Assembly: GCF_017639205.1 (NCBI RefSeq) | Contig: NZ_CP071139.1 | Coordinates: forward strand, 7,005,501-7,069,500 | DNA from: Streptomyces nojiriensis | GTDB lineage: Bacteria > Actinomycetota > Actinomycetes > Streptomycetales > Streptomycetaceae | DNA length: 64,000 nt | Direction of reading: 5' to 3' | Shown here: positions 8,168 through 18,891 of the stretch, piece by piece | How positions within the stretch are numbered: the first letter of the stretch is position 1 | Layout: each line of letters begins with the position of its first letter | Program-made: the position numbers and the translations under genes | Notes under the pieces: generated by a model | What the model saw: the letters and a program-made list of their open reading frames with translations, nothing else | What the model was told of the DNA's origin: nothing | Databases searched by the model: none

Positions 8168-10570
8168 ATGGCGCAGAACACCCGCACCGTGCCCGCCGGT
8201 ACGCCGACGAACGTCACCCAGAAGCACAACAAGGGCGGCATCGGTGAATCGATTCTCCGCCCGGACGGCACCCTCAAGGTCACCGGCGAGTTCGCGTACT
8301 CCTCGGACATGTGGCACGAGGACATGCTCTGGGGCCAGACCCTGCGCAGCACCGTCGCCCACGCCGAGATCGTCTCCATCGACATCTCCGAGGCGCTCGC
8401 CATGCCCGGCGTGTACTCGGTGCTGACGTACGACGACCTGCCGGCCGAGATGAAGAACTACGGCCTGGAGATCCAGGACACCCCGGTGCTCGCCAACGGC
8501 CGGGTGCGTCACCACGGTGAGCCGGTCGCCCTCGTGGCCGCCGACCACCCGGAGACCGCCCGCCGCGCGGCCGCCAAGATCAAGATCGACTACCGCGAGC
8601 TGCCGCTCGTCACCGACGAGGCCTCCGCCCTCGCCCCGGACGCGCCGCTGATCCACGAGGGCCGCGACGACCACCACATCGGTCACGTCCCGCACCCGAA
8701 CATCGTGCACCGCCAGCCGATCATCCGCGGCAACGTGGAAGAGGCCCGCAAGCGCGCCGACGTCATCGTCGAGGGCGAGTACACCTTCGGCATGCAGGAC
8801 CAGGCCTTCCTCGGCCCGGAGTCCGGCCTGGCCGTGCCGTCCGAGGACGGCGGCGTCGAGCTGTACGTCGCCACCCAGTGGCTGCACTCGGACCTCCAGC
8901 AGATCGCCCCGGTCCTGGGCCTGCCGCCGGAGAAGGTCCGCATGACGCTCTCGGGCGTCGGCGGTGCCTTCGGCGGCCGCGAGGACATCTCGATGCAGAT
9001 CCACGCCTGCCTCCTGGCCCTGGCCACGAACAAGCCGGTCAAGATCGTCTACAACCGGTTCGAGTCCTTCTTCGGCCACGTGCACCGCCACCCGGCGAAG
9101 CTCTACTACGAGCACGGCGCCACCAAGGACGGCAAGCTCACGCACATGAAGTGCAAGATCGTCCTGGACGGCGGCGCGTACGCGTCCGCCTCCCCGGCGG
9201 TCGTGGGCAACGCCTCCTCCCTCTCGGTGGGCCCCTACGTCCTGGACGACGTGGACATCGAGGCGATCGCGCTCTACACGAACAACCCGCCCTGTGGCGC
9301 GATGCGCGGCTTCGGCGCCGTCCAGGCCTGCTTCGCCTACGAGGCCCAGATGGACAAGCTCGCGGCGAAGCTGGGCATGGACCCGGTCGAGTTCCGCCAG
9401 CTGAACGCCATGGAGCAGGGCACGATCATGCCCACCGGCCAGGTCGTGGACGCCCCGGCGCCGGTCGCCGAGCTGCTGCGCCGGGTCAAGGCCCGCCCGC
9501 TGCCGCCGGAGCGCCAGTGGGAGTCCGCCGGCGAGAGCGCGGACGTCCGCGCGCTGCCCGGCGGCCTCTCGAACACCACCCACGGCGAGGGCGTCGTCCG
9601 CGGCGTCGGCTACGCGGTCGGCATCAAGAACGTCGGCTTCTCCGAGGGCTTCGACGACTACTCGACCGCCCGCGTACGGCTGGAGGTCATCAACGGCGAG
9701 CCCGTCGCGATGGTCCACACGGCCATGGCGGAGGTCGGCCAGGGCGGTATCACCGTCCACACGCAGATCGCCCGTACCGAGCTGGGCGTCACGCAGGTGA
9801 CCATTCACCCGGCCGACACGCAGGTCGGCTCCGCCGGTTCCACGTCCGCCTCCCGGCAGACGTACATGACCGGTGGCGCCGTGAAGAACACCTGTGAGGC
9901 GGTCCGTGAGGCCCTCCTGGAGATCGGCCGCCGCAAGAACGGCTCGTACCACCCGGCGTGGGCCACGGCCGAGCTGCTCCTCGAAGGCGGCAAGGTCGTC
10001 ACCGACGGCGGCGAGGTCCTCGCGGACATCGCCGACATCCTGGGCGACGAGGCCATCGACCTCGAGCTCGAGTTCCGCCACGCGCCGACCGAGCCCTTCG
10101 ACCTGGTCACCGGCCAGGGCAACGGCCACGTCCAGTACACCTTCGCCGCGCACCGCGCGGTCGTCGAGGTGGACACCGAGCTCGGCCTCGTCAAGGTCGT
10201 CGAGCTGGCGACCGCGCAGGACGTCGGCAAGGCCCTCAACATGCTTTCCGTGGTCGGCCAGATCCAGGGTGGCACCACCCAGGGTCTCGGCGTCGCGATC
10301 ATGGAAGAGATCATCGTGGACCCGAAGACCGCGAAGGTGCGCAACCCCTCCTTCACGGACTATCTGATCCCGACCATCCTGGACACCCCGACCATCCCGG
10401 TCGACGTCCTGGAGCTCGCCGACCCGAAGGCCCCCTACGGCCTGCGCGGTATGGGCGAGGCCCCGACCCTCTCGTCCACCCCGGCCGTCATCGCGGCGAT
10501 CCGGCAGGCGACGGGTCTGGAGATCAACAAGACGCCGATCCGTCCGGAAGCCCTTACCGGGACCCTCTAG
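8168..10570 (+). CDS. Xanthine dehydrogenase, molybdopterin-binding subunit
   Basis: An 800-residue catalytic subunit of the xanthine oxidase family. It binds the molybdopterin cofactor and hydroxylates hypoxanthine or xanthine towards urate. Visible motifs are GVGGAFGGRED (about residues 260-270), the RGFGAVQ segment, AGSTSASRQTYMTGGA (about 556-571), and GMGEAP near the C-terminus. Its glutamate, about residue 764, is the expected catalytic base. The length is typical for the single-chain Mo subunit of three-subunit enzymes. It closes the FAD/FeS/Mo operon and is followed by a strong GC hairpin. Maturation should need the XdhC-family protein encoded at 12458. Confidence 0.94.
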   Translation: MAQNTRTVPAGTPTNVTQKHNKGGIGESILRPDGTLKVTGEFAYSSDMWHEDMLWGQTLRSTVAHAEIVSIDISEALAMPGVYSVLTYDDLPAEMKNYGLEIQDTPVLANGRVRHHGEPVALVAADHPETARRAAAKIKIDYRELPLVTDEASALAPDAPLIHEGRDDHHIGHVPHPNIVHRQPIIRGNVEEARKRADVIVEGEYTFGMQDQAFLGPESGLAVPSEDGGVELYVATQWLHSDLQQIAPVLGLPPEKVRMTLSGVGGAFGGREDISMQIHACLLALATNKPVKIVYNRFESFFGHVHRHPAKLYYEHGATKDGKLTHMKCKIVLDGGAYASASPAVVGNASSLSVGPYVLDDVDIEAIALYTNNPPCGAMRGFGAVQACFAYEAQMDKLAAKLGMDPVEFRQLNAMEQGTIMPTGQVVDAPAPVAELLRRVKARPLPPERQWESAGESADVRALPGGLSNTTHGEGVVRGVGYAVGIKNVGFSEGFDDYSTARVRLEVINGEPVAMVHTAMAEVGQGGITVHTQIARTELGVTQVTIHPADTQVGSAGSTSASRQTYMTGGAVKNTCEAVREALLEIGRRKNGSYHPAWATAELLLEGGKVVTDGGEVLADIADILGDEAIDLELEFRHAPTEPFDLVTGQGNGHVQYTFAAHRAVVEVDTELGLVKVVELATAQDVGKALNMLSVVGQIQGGTTQGLGVAIMEEIIVDPKTAKVRNPSFTDYLIPTILDTPTIPVDVLELADPKAPYGLRGMGEAPTLSSTPAVIAAIRQATGLEINKTPIRPEALTGTL

Positions 10571-10578
10571 GACGGCGT

Positions 10579-10606
10579 GGTCCGGGGGCCGCGAGGCCCC
10601 CGGACC
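10579..10606 (+). terminator. Hairpin terminator after the xanthine dehydrogenase operon
   Basis: An inverted repeat, GGTCCGGGGGCC against GGCCCCCGGACC, with a very short loop, 8 nt after the TAG stop of the molybdopterin subunit. There is no T tract. It probably ends or attenuates the operon before the permease gene. Confidence 0.65.
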
Positions 10607-10616
10607 CCTCAGACTC

Positions 10617-10665
10617 TCCGGGCGGTGTGCATGGGAACGTCACACTTCGCGCCACACCGCCCGGA
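10617..10665 (+). repeat. 13-bp inverted repeat in the NCS2 permease leader
   Basis: TCCGGGCGGTGTG at 10617-10629 is the exact reverse complement of the sequence at 10653-10665, with a 23-nt spacer. It lies directly after the operon terminator and 226 nt before the permease start. It could be a second terminator, part of an RNA leader, or an operator. The rest of the 10571-10890 region shows no gene. Confidence 0.6.
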
Positions 10666-10890
10666 GGACATACGAAGCACCGCACCGCTCGCGGTCCCTT
10701 CACCTGGCAGTACCCCTGCAAGAACCCCCGTGGTACCAGCGGTCACCCCCGCACTACCCGCAGTACACGCAGTGAACATTCGCGTCGCCTCGGGCCGTCA
10801 CCCCGGGTCGTGCAGCCAAACGCAGCATCCCAAATCCCGCGTCTCCAATCTCCAAGCGGGTGCCCCTTTGAACCTTGGGAGTTAGGCACC

Positions 10891-12354
10891 ATGACCCAGT
10901 CGTCAGTAGAGCCCAAGACCACCGCGGAGGAAGCCGGCGACGGCTCCCAGCCGCCCGCCGGACGGTCCTGGCTCGACCGCTATTTCCATATAACCCACAG
11001 AGGCTCGAACGTCGGCAACGAGGTCCGTGGCGGTATCACGACCTTCATGGCCATGGCGTATATCCTCCTGCTCAACCCCCTGCTCCTGTCGGGCAAGGAC
11101 GTCGCCGGCACGGTGATGGACGGGTCGGCGATCATCACCGCCACCGCGTTCGCCGCAGCCGTCACCACGCTCCTCATGGGCTTCGTCGGCAAGGTGCCGC
11201 TCGCCCTCGCCGCCGGTCTCTCCGTGTCCGGCGTGCTGGCCTCGCAGGTGGCCCCCCAGATGACCTGGCCGCAGGCCATGGGCATGTGTGTGGTCTACGG
11301 TGTCGTGATCTGTCTCCTGGTCGTCACCGGCCTCCGAGAGATGATCATGAACGCGATCCCCCTCGCGCTCAAGCACGCGATCACCATGGGCATCGGCCTC
11401 TTCGTCGCCCTGATCGGCTTCTTCAAGGCCGGCTTCGTCGGCAAGGGTCCCGAGTTCGGTCCCCCCGTCCAGCTCGGCGCGGTCGGTGAGCTGTCCGGCT
11501 GGCCCGTGCTGCTCTTCTGTATCACCCTGGTCGCCATCTTCATGCTCCAGGCCCGCAAGGTGCCCGGCGCCATCCTGATCGGCATCGTCGGCGGTACCGT
11601 GCTGGCCGCGATCCTCAACGCCGTCGTGGACATCGACCCGAAGGCCTGGAAGAACGGCCCGCCGGAGCTCGACGGCTCCGCGGTCTCGATGCCGAACTTC
11701 TCGCTCTTCGGCGACGTCTCCTTCGGCGGCTGGGGCGAGGTCGGCTACATGACGATCGGCATGATCGTCTTCACGCTGGTGCTCGCCGGCTTCTTCGACG
11801 CCATGGCCACCATCATCGGTGTCGGCACCGAGGCCAAGCTGGCCGACGACAAGGGCCGCATGCCGGGCCTGTCCAAGGCGCTCTTCATCGACGGCGCCGG
11901 TGGCGCCATCGGTGGCATCGCGGGCGGCTCCGGCCAGACCGTCTTCGTCGAGTCCGCGACCGGCGTCGGCGAGGGGGCCCGCACGGGTCTCGCCTCCGTG
12001 GTCACCGGCCTGTTCTTCGCCGCCTGCCTCTTCTTCACCCCGATCACGCAGATCGTCCCGGGTGAGGTCGCCTCCGCGGCCCTGGTCGTCATCGGCGCGA
12101 TGATGATGCAGAACGCCCGCCACGTGGACTGGGCCGACAGCGCGACCGCGATCCCGGTCTTCCTGACCGTCGTGATCATGCCGTTCACGTACTCGATCAC
12201 GGCCGGCGTCGCCGCCGGTGTGATCTCCTACGTCGCCATCAAGATCGCTCAGGGCAAGGCCCGGGAGATCGGCGGCTTCATGTGGGCGCTCACCGCGATC
12301 TTCGTGGTGTTCTTCGCCCTGAACCCGATCGAGGGCTGGCTCGGGGTCGGCTGA
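10891..12354 (+). CDS. NCS2 family purine permease
   Basis: A 487-residue polytopic membrane protein with about 12-14 hydrophobic helices. It belongs to the AzgA-like guanine/xanthine/uracil branch of the NCS2 family (early RGGITTFMAMAYILLLNP, then GAGGAIGGIAGGSGQTVFVES around residues 346-366). It imports a purine base using the proton gradient. Its position between xanthine dehydrogenase and XdhC suggests hypoxanthine, xanthine or guanine as substrate. The frame is open far upstream. I chose the ATG at 10891 because the protein from there begins with a normal cytoplasmic tail, and GGGAG lies about 9 nt before it. A 320-bp leader with an inverted repeat precedes it. Confidence 0.9.
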   Translation: MTQSSVEPKTTAEEAGDGSQPPAGRSWLDRYFHITHRGSNVGNEVRGGITTFMAMAYILLLNPLLLSGKDVAGTVMDGSAIITATAFAAAVTTLLMGFVGKVPLALAAGLSVSGVLASQVAPQMTWPQAMGMCVVYGVVICLLVVTGLREMIMNAIPLALKHAITMGIGLFVALIGFFKAGFVGKGPEFGPPVQLGAVGELSGWPVLLFCITLVAIFMLQARKVPGAILIGIVGGTVLAAILNAVVDIDPKAWKNGPPELDGSAVSMPNFSLFGDVSFGGWGEVGYMTIGMIVFTLVLAGFFDAMATIIGVGTEAKLADDKGRMPGLSKALFIDGAGGAIGGIAGGSGQTVFVESATGVGEGARTGLASVVTGLFFAACLFFTPITQIVPGEVASAALVVIGAMMMQNARHVDWADSATAIPVFLTVVIMPFTYSITAGVAAGVISYVAIKIAQGKAREIGGFMWALTAIFVVFFALNPIEGWLGVG

Positions 12355-12394
12355 CCCCGAACGGCCTGATCATCACGTACCCGCACCTCCACGC

Positions 12395-12425
12395 ATCCGA
12401 TACGCACCCGATGTACGTATCGGAT
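12395..12425. promoter_or_regulatory. 10-bp perfect palindrome upstream of the XdhC gene
   Basis: ATCCGATACG at 12395-12404 is exactly mirrored by CGTATCGGAT at 12416-12425, with an 11-nt spacer. The arms are much less GC-rich than the surroundings, which suits an operator better than a terminator. It ends 32 nt before the XdhC start, within the probable promoter. A PucR site or another repressor site is possible. Confidence 0.6.
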
Positions 12426-12457
12426 ACTGGAACCGAACCTCTCCGAGGAGGCCCCCC

Positions 12458-13609
12458 ATGCTGGACATCGCCGAAGAGCTGAACCGGTGGGTCGAGCAGG
12501 GACGTGACTTCGCCGTCGCCACCGTCGTGGCGGTCGGCGGGAGCGCGCCCCGGCAGCCCGGGGCCGCACTCGCCGTCGACAGCGAGGGCACGGCCATCGG
12601 CTCGGTCTCCGGCGGATGCGTGGAAGGTGCGGTGTACGAGCTGTGCCGGCAGGCGCTGGAGGACGGCGAGACCGTCCACGAGCGCTTCGGGTACAGCGAC
12701 GACGATGCCTTCGCCGTGGGCCTGACCTGCGGCGGAATCATCGACATCCTGGTCACCCCGGTCCGCGTGGGCTCTCCCGCCCGGGAGGTGTTCGCGGCCG
12801 GGCTGGCCGCCGCGGCCCGCGGCGAGGCCGCCGCGGTGGCCCGGATCGCGCGGGGCCCGGCCGAGCTCATGGGCCGCGCCGTGTTCGTCCGTACCGAAGG
12901 CGCCCACCAGGGCGGCTTCGGCGGGCACCCCGAGCTGGACCGCACCATCGCCGCAGAGGCCCGCGCCATGCTCGACGCCGGTCGGACCGGCGTGCTGGAG
13001 ATCGGCGCTGACGGCAGGCTCTGCGGAGAGCCGCTGAAGGTGCTGGTCGAGTCCAGCGTCCCGCCCCCGCGGATGATCGTCTTCGGTGCCATCGACTTCG
13101 CCTCCGCCCTCGTGCGGATCGGCAAGTTCCTCGGCTACCGGGTGACGGTGTGCGACGCCCGGCCCGTCTTCGCGACGAAGACCCGCTTCCCCGAGGCGGA
13201 CGAGATCGTCGTGGACTGGCCCCACCGCTACCTGGAGAGCACGGCCGTGGACGCCCGGACCGTCCTGTGCGTGCTCACCCACGACGCGAAGTTCGACGTC
13301 CCGCTCCTCGAACTGGCCCTCAAGCTGCCCGTCGCCTACGTCGGCGCCATGGGCTCCCGCCGCACCCACGAGGACCGCAACGAGCGACTGCGCGAAGTCG
13401 GCGTGACCGAGCTCGAACTGGCCCGGCTGCGCTCCCCGATCGGCCTGGACCTCGGCGCCCGCTCCCCGGAGGAGACCGCGCTGTCCATCGCCGCCGAGAT
13501 CGTCGCCAACCGCCGCGGCGGCACCGGCGCGGCCCTGACCGGCGCGCACATCCCGATCCACCCGGACGTCTCGCACACGATGCTCGACCGGATCGGTTCC
13601 GTCGCCTGA
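12458..13609 (+). CDS. xdhC: XdhC family molybdenum cofactor insertion/maturation protein
   Basis: A 383-residue protein of the XdhC/CoxI family. These proteins bind and help sulfurate the molybdenum cofactor and deliver it to xanthine dehydrogenase. The N-terminal domain shows VGGSAPRQPGA (about residues 28-38) and SVSGGCVEGAV (about 49-59). The C-terminal Rossmann-like XdhC_C domain begins near residue 205 (MIVFGAIDFASALVRIG), with YVGAMGSRRTHEDR near residue 293. GAGGAGG lies a few nucleotides before the ATG. It belongs functionally to the xanthine dehydrogenase locus but has its own palindromic upstream region. Confidence 0.92.
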   Translation: MLDIAEELNRWVEQGRDFAVATVVAVGGSAPRQPGAALAVDSEGTAIGSVSGGCVEGAVYELCRQALEDGETVHERFGYSDDDAFAVGLTCGGIIDILVTPVRVGSPAREVFAAGLAAAARGEAAAVARIARGPAELMGRAVFVRTEGAHQGGFGGHPELDRTIAAEARAMLDAGRTGVLEIGADGRLCGEPLKVLVESSVPPPRMIVFGAIDFASALVRIGKFLGYRVTVCDARPVFATKTRFPEADEIVVDWPHRYLESTAVDARTVLCVLTHDAKFDVPLLELALKLPVAYVGAMGSRRTHEDRNERLREVGVTELELARLRSPIGLDLGARSPEETALSIAAEIVANRRGGTGAALTGAHIPIHPDVSHTMLDRIGSVA

Positions 13610-13642
13610 AGGCGTGACGGCCGGGCGGGCCGAAGGTGAGAA

Positions 13643-13672
13643 AAGGGCGCACCCCGTGGGGGTTGCGCCCTT
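13643..13672 (+). terminator. Hairpin terminator after the XdhC gene
   Basis: AAGGGCGCACCCC pairs with GGGGGTTGCGCCCTT around a short loop, with one small bulge. The stem starts 34 nt after the XdhC stop and is followed by TTGTG. Confidence 0.75.
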
Positions 13673-13748
13673 GTGCCGTTCCCCCTATTTTACCCGCCGG
13701 TAATAGGAGGCACCCTCTCCACCCCTTCCCCGTAGCGGAGTTGAGCGG

Positions 13749-15014
13749 ATGTTGCGTACCGTGCGAACCCTGGGCCTGCTGGCCGCGGCCACCTTGCTCA
13801 CCGCCTTCACGCCGGCCCCGTCCGGTCCCGCCCCGGGCTCCGCATCCGCTTCCGGTCCGGGGGGCGGCCTGCGCGAGGTGCTCTTCGTCGGGAACAACTG
13901 GGAGGGGACCGCCGACGTCCTCGCCTCCACCGGAGACCTCGCCAAGGTCGGCCGGATCGACGTGGTCCCCGACAAGGCGGAGCGGCTGCGGGAGATCTAC
14001 CTCAACCCCGTGAAGCTCGCCTTCTTCCTCGGCATCCGGGAGAGCGCGGGCGAGGGGCACGACCAGTTCGTCGACGACATGTACGCCACCCCCGACGGCT
14101 CCGCGGTCGTCGTCTCCCGCCCCAGCTTCGCCGACGTCGTGTCCATCGACGTGGCCTCCGGACGCGTCAACTGGCGCTTCCCGGTGTCCGGGTACCGCTC
14201 CGACCACATGGCGGTCTCGCCGGACGGGACCCGCGTCGCCGTCTCGGCCTCCACGGCCAACACCGTGCACGTCCTGGACATCACCACCGGGCGGCAGGTC
14301 GGCTCCTTCGGCACCGGGGACAAGCCGCACGAGAACACCTTCACCCGCGACGGCCGCTTCCTGTGGAACAGCTCCATCGGCGAGGTGAACACCGCCCTGG
14401 ACGCGCCCTGGCTGGACTGGACGAAGGGCGACCGCAAGATCACCGTGGTCGACGCGCAGACCTTCCGCACGGTCCGGGTGATCGACATGCGGGAGCGGCT
14501 GGACGCCTTCGGCCGCCGCGACCTGTCCGACGCCGTCCGCCCGGTGTCCTTCAGCCCCGACGAGTCGAAGCTCTACTTCCAGGTGTCCTTCTTCAACGGC
14601 TTCCTGGAGTACGACGTCCCCTCCGACCGGATCACCCGCCTCAAGACCCTCCCCATGAACCCCGCCACCAGTACCGACCGCACCACCTGGGTCAACGACT
14701 CCCGCCACCACGGCATGTCCATGAGCCCCGACGGGGCGAAGCTCTGCATCGCCGGCACCATGGACGACTATGCGACGGTCGTGGACCGCGCCACCCTCGC
14801 CGAAGGTCCCCTCGTGCCCGCCGCCAAGCCGTACTGGGCCACGGTCTCCGGCGACGGCAGCGCCTGCGTGATCTCCGAGAGCGGCGCCGACCGGGTCACG
14901 GCCATCGACTTCGCCACCGGCACCAAGCGGGTCTCCGTCCCCGTCGGGGACCATCCGCAGCGCGTCCGGCTCGGCCGCGTCCCGGCCGGCTGGACCGGTC
15001 CCGCCGCACGGTAG
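13749..15014 (+). CDS. Secreted YVTN/YncE-like beta-propeller protein
   Basis: A 421-residue protein with a signal peptide (MLRTVRTLGLLAAATLLTAF, residues 1-20, cleavage probably soon after). The rest is a series of beta-propeller blades: the repeated pattern of SPDGTRVAVS followed by NTVHVLDITTGRQVG (about residues 155-185) recurs, as in YVTN/YncE-type repeats. It is probably extracellular or loosely bound to the cell surface. Ligand and role are unknown. No partner gene is adjacent. Upstream lies the XdhC terminator, so it is transcribed separately. Confidence 0.75.
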   Translation: MLRTVRTLGLLAAATLLTAFTPAPSGPAPGSASASGPGGGLREVLFVGNNWEGTADVLASTGDLAKVGRIDVVPDKAERLREIYLNPVKLAFFLGIRESAGEGHDQFVDDMYATPDGSAVVVSRPSFADVVSIDVASGRVNWRFPVSGYRSDHMAVSPDGTRVAVSASTANTVHVLDITTGRQVGSFGTGDKPHENTFTRDGRFLWNSSIGEVNTALDAPWLDWTKGDRKITVVDAQTFRTVRVIDMRERLDAFGRRDLSDAVRPVSFSPDESKLYFQVSFFNGFLEYDVPSDRITRLKTLPMNPATSTDRTTWVNDSRHHGMSMSPDGAKLCIAGTMDDYATVVDRATLAEGPLVPAAKPYWATVSGDGSACVISESGADRVTAIDFATGTKRVSVPVGDHPQRVRLGRVPAGWTGPAAR

Positions 15015-15121
15015 TCCGCAGGAGGTTCGCGCACCGGCCGGGGGCTCGCGCACCGGCCGGACGTGTCGAACCGGCCACTATGAGGTGACCGGTCCCGCGA
15101 TGACCGATTAGTCTCGCGATC

Positions 15122-16372
15122 ATGGTGGACATCCGCGAGGTACCCGAGTCCGACATCGACCGTGCTCTGGAGCTCGCGTACCTGGTCTTCCACGACCGGC
15201 CCGAGAAGGAGGTCCGGGAGAAACACCACGAGCTGCTCGCGAGTTGCGACCGGATCGGCGCCTACGACGGCACGGTCCTGGCCGGCTTCATGGCCGCGCA
15301 CGACTTCCGGCTCTCGGTGCCCGGGGCGGACCTGCCCTGCCCCGGGCTCACCTTCGTCGGCGTCGCCCCCACCCACCGCCGGCGCGGCGTGCTCACCGCA
15401 CTGATGGACGAGATGCTGCGGCGGACCGCCGCCGCCCGCCGCCCGCTCGCCGCCCTCTGGGCCTCCGAGGCCGCGATCTACGGCCGCTTCGGCTACGGCA
15501 GCGCCACCACCGGCGTCACCATCGAGATCGACTCCACCCGCCCGCTGGCCCTGCGCATCGACCCGGACCGGCGCCCGCTGCGGCTCGTCGACCCGGAGGA
15601 GGCCGTCGCCGTCATCGGGCCCTTCCACGAGGCCGCCCGGGCCGGGCGGGCGGGCCGCCCCACCCGCAGCGCGCAGCGCTGGGCCGAGGAGTGGCTGGCC
15701 GAACAGGACGAGGAGGACGAGGAGCTGAGCCCGCCGCGGATCATCGTCCTGGGCGAAGCGGGAGGGCCGATCGCCGGGTACGTGCTCTACCGCACGAAGC
15801 CGGAGGACGACGGCGGCGGGGACGGCGGAGCCGGACGGACCCGGGCGCCGGGCCTGGTCCGGGTCGACGAGCTGGAGGCCGACACCCCGGCGGTCGCCGC
15901 CGCGCTGTGGGAGTGCGTGGCCTCCCTCGACCTCACCGGCAGGGTCCGCGCCTGGGGCCGCCCGGTCGACGACCCGCTGCTGCACTTCGCCGCGGACCGG
16001 GACCAGGTGCGGGTCACCGCCCAGTTCCCGGCGCTCTGGCTGCGCCTGGTCGACGTACACGCGGCGCTGACGCGGCGGTCCTGGGCCGCGCCGGTGGAGG
16101 TGGTGCTGGAGGTGCACGACGTGCGGATGCCCGCCAACGCCGGGCGGTTCCGGCTGACGGCCGGGCCGGGCGGGGCCGCGTACGAGCACGCGGACTCCGC
16201 CGCCGACCTGGCCCTGGACGTACGCGAACTGGCCGCCTGCTACCTCGGCGGGACCCGGGTCGCGGAACTCGTCGCCGCCGGGCTGGTACGGGAGCACACG
16301 CCCGGCGCGGCGGCGGCGCTGGACGCGGCCCTGCGGACGCCCGTACTGCCGCACACGGGCGACGAGTTCTGA
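15122..16372 (+). CDS. Eis-like GNAT N-acetyltransferase
   Basis: A 416-residue protein with the two GNAT-fold plus sterol-carrier-like layout of the Eis (enhanced intracellular survival) family. The acetyl-CoA site is VGVAPTHRRRGVLTALM (about residues 79-95). The next landmark is WASEAAIYGRFGYG (about 114-127). The protein ends in DEF, and a C-terminal phenylalanine carboxylate is conserved in Eis enzymes. Eis proteins form hexamers and acetylate several amines of aminoglycosides and other substrates. The physiological substrate here is unknown. Compared with family members of about 400 residues, an acidic insertion (EQDEEDEELSPP) and a Gly-rich one lie mid-protein. Confidence 0.88.
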   Translation: MVDIREVPESDIDRALELAYLVFHDRPEKEVREKHHELLASCDRIGAYDGTVLAGFMAAHDFRLSVPGADLPCPGLTFVGVAPTHRRRGVLTALMDEMLRRTAAARRPLAALWASEAAIYGRFGYGSATTGVTIEIDSTRPLALRIDPDRRPLRLVDPEEAVAVIGPFHEAARAGRAGRPTRSAQRWAEEWLAEQDEEDEELSPPRIIVLGEAGGPIAGYVLYRTKPEDDGGGDGGAGRTRAPGLVRVDELEADTPAVAAALWECVASLDLTGRVRAWGRPVDDPLLHFAADRDQVRVTAQFPALWLRLVDVHAALTRRSWAAPVEVVLEVHDVRMPANAGRFRLTAGPGGAAYEHADSAADLALDVRELAACYLGGTRVAELVAAGLVREHTPGAAAALDAALRTPVLPHTGDEF

Positions 16373-16382
16373 CGTACGGGGA

Positions 16383-18891
<2,509 letters not shown>

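Noticed and set aside
9958-10890. Upstream extension of the NCS2 permease frame
   Set aside because: It crosses the end of the molybdopterin-subunit gene and the terminator; the sequence is low-complexity until the ATG at 10891.
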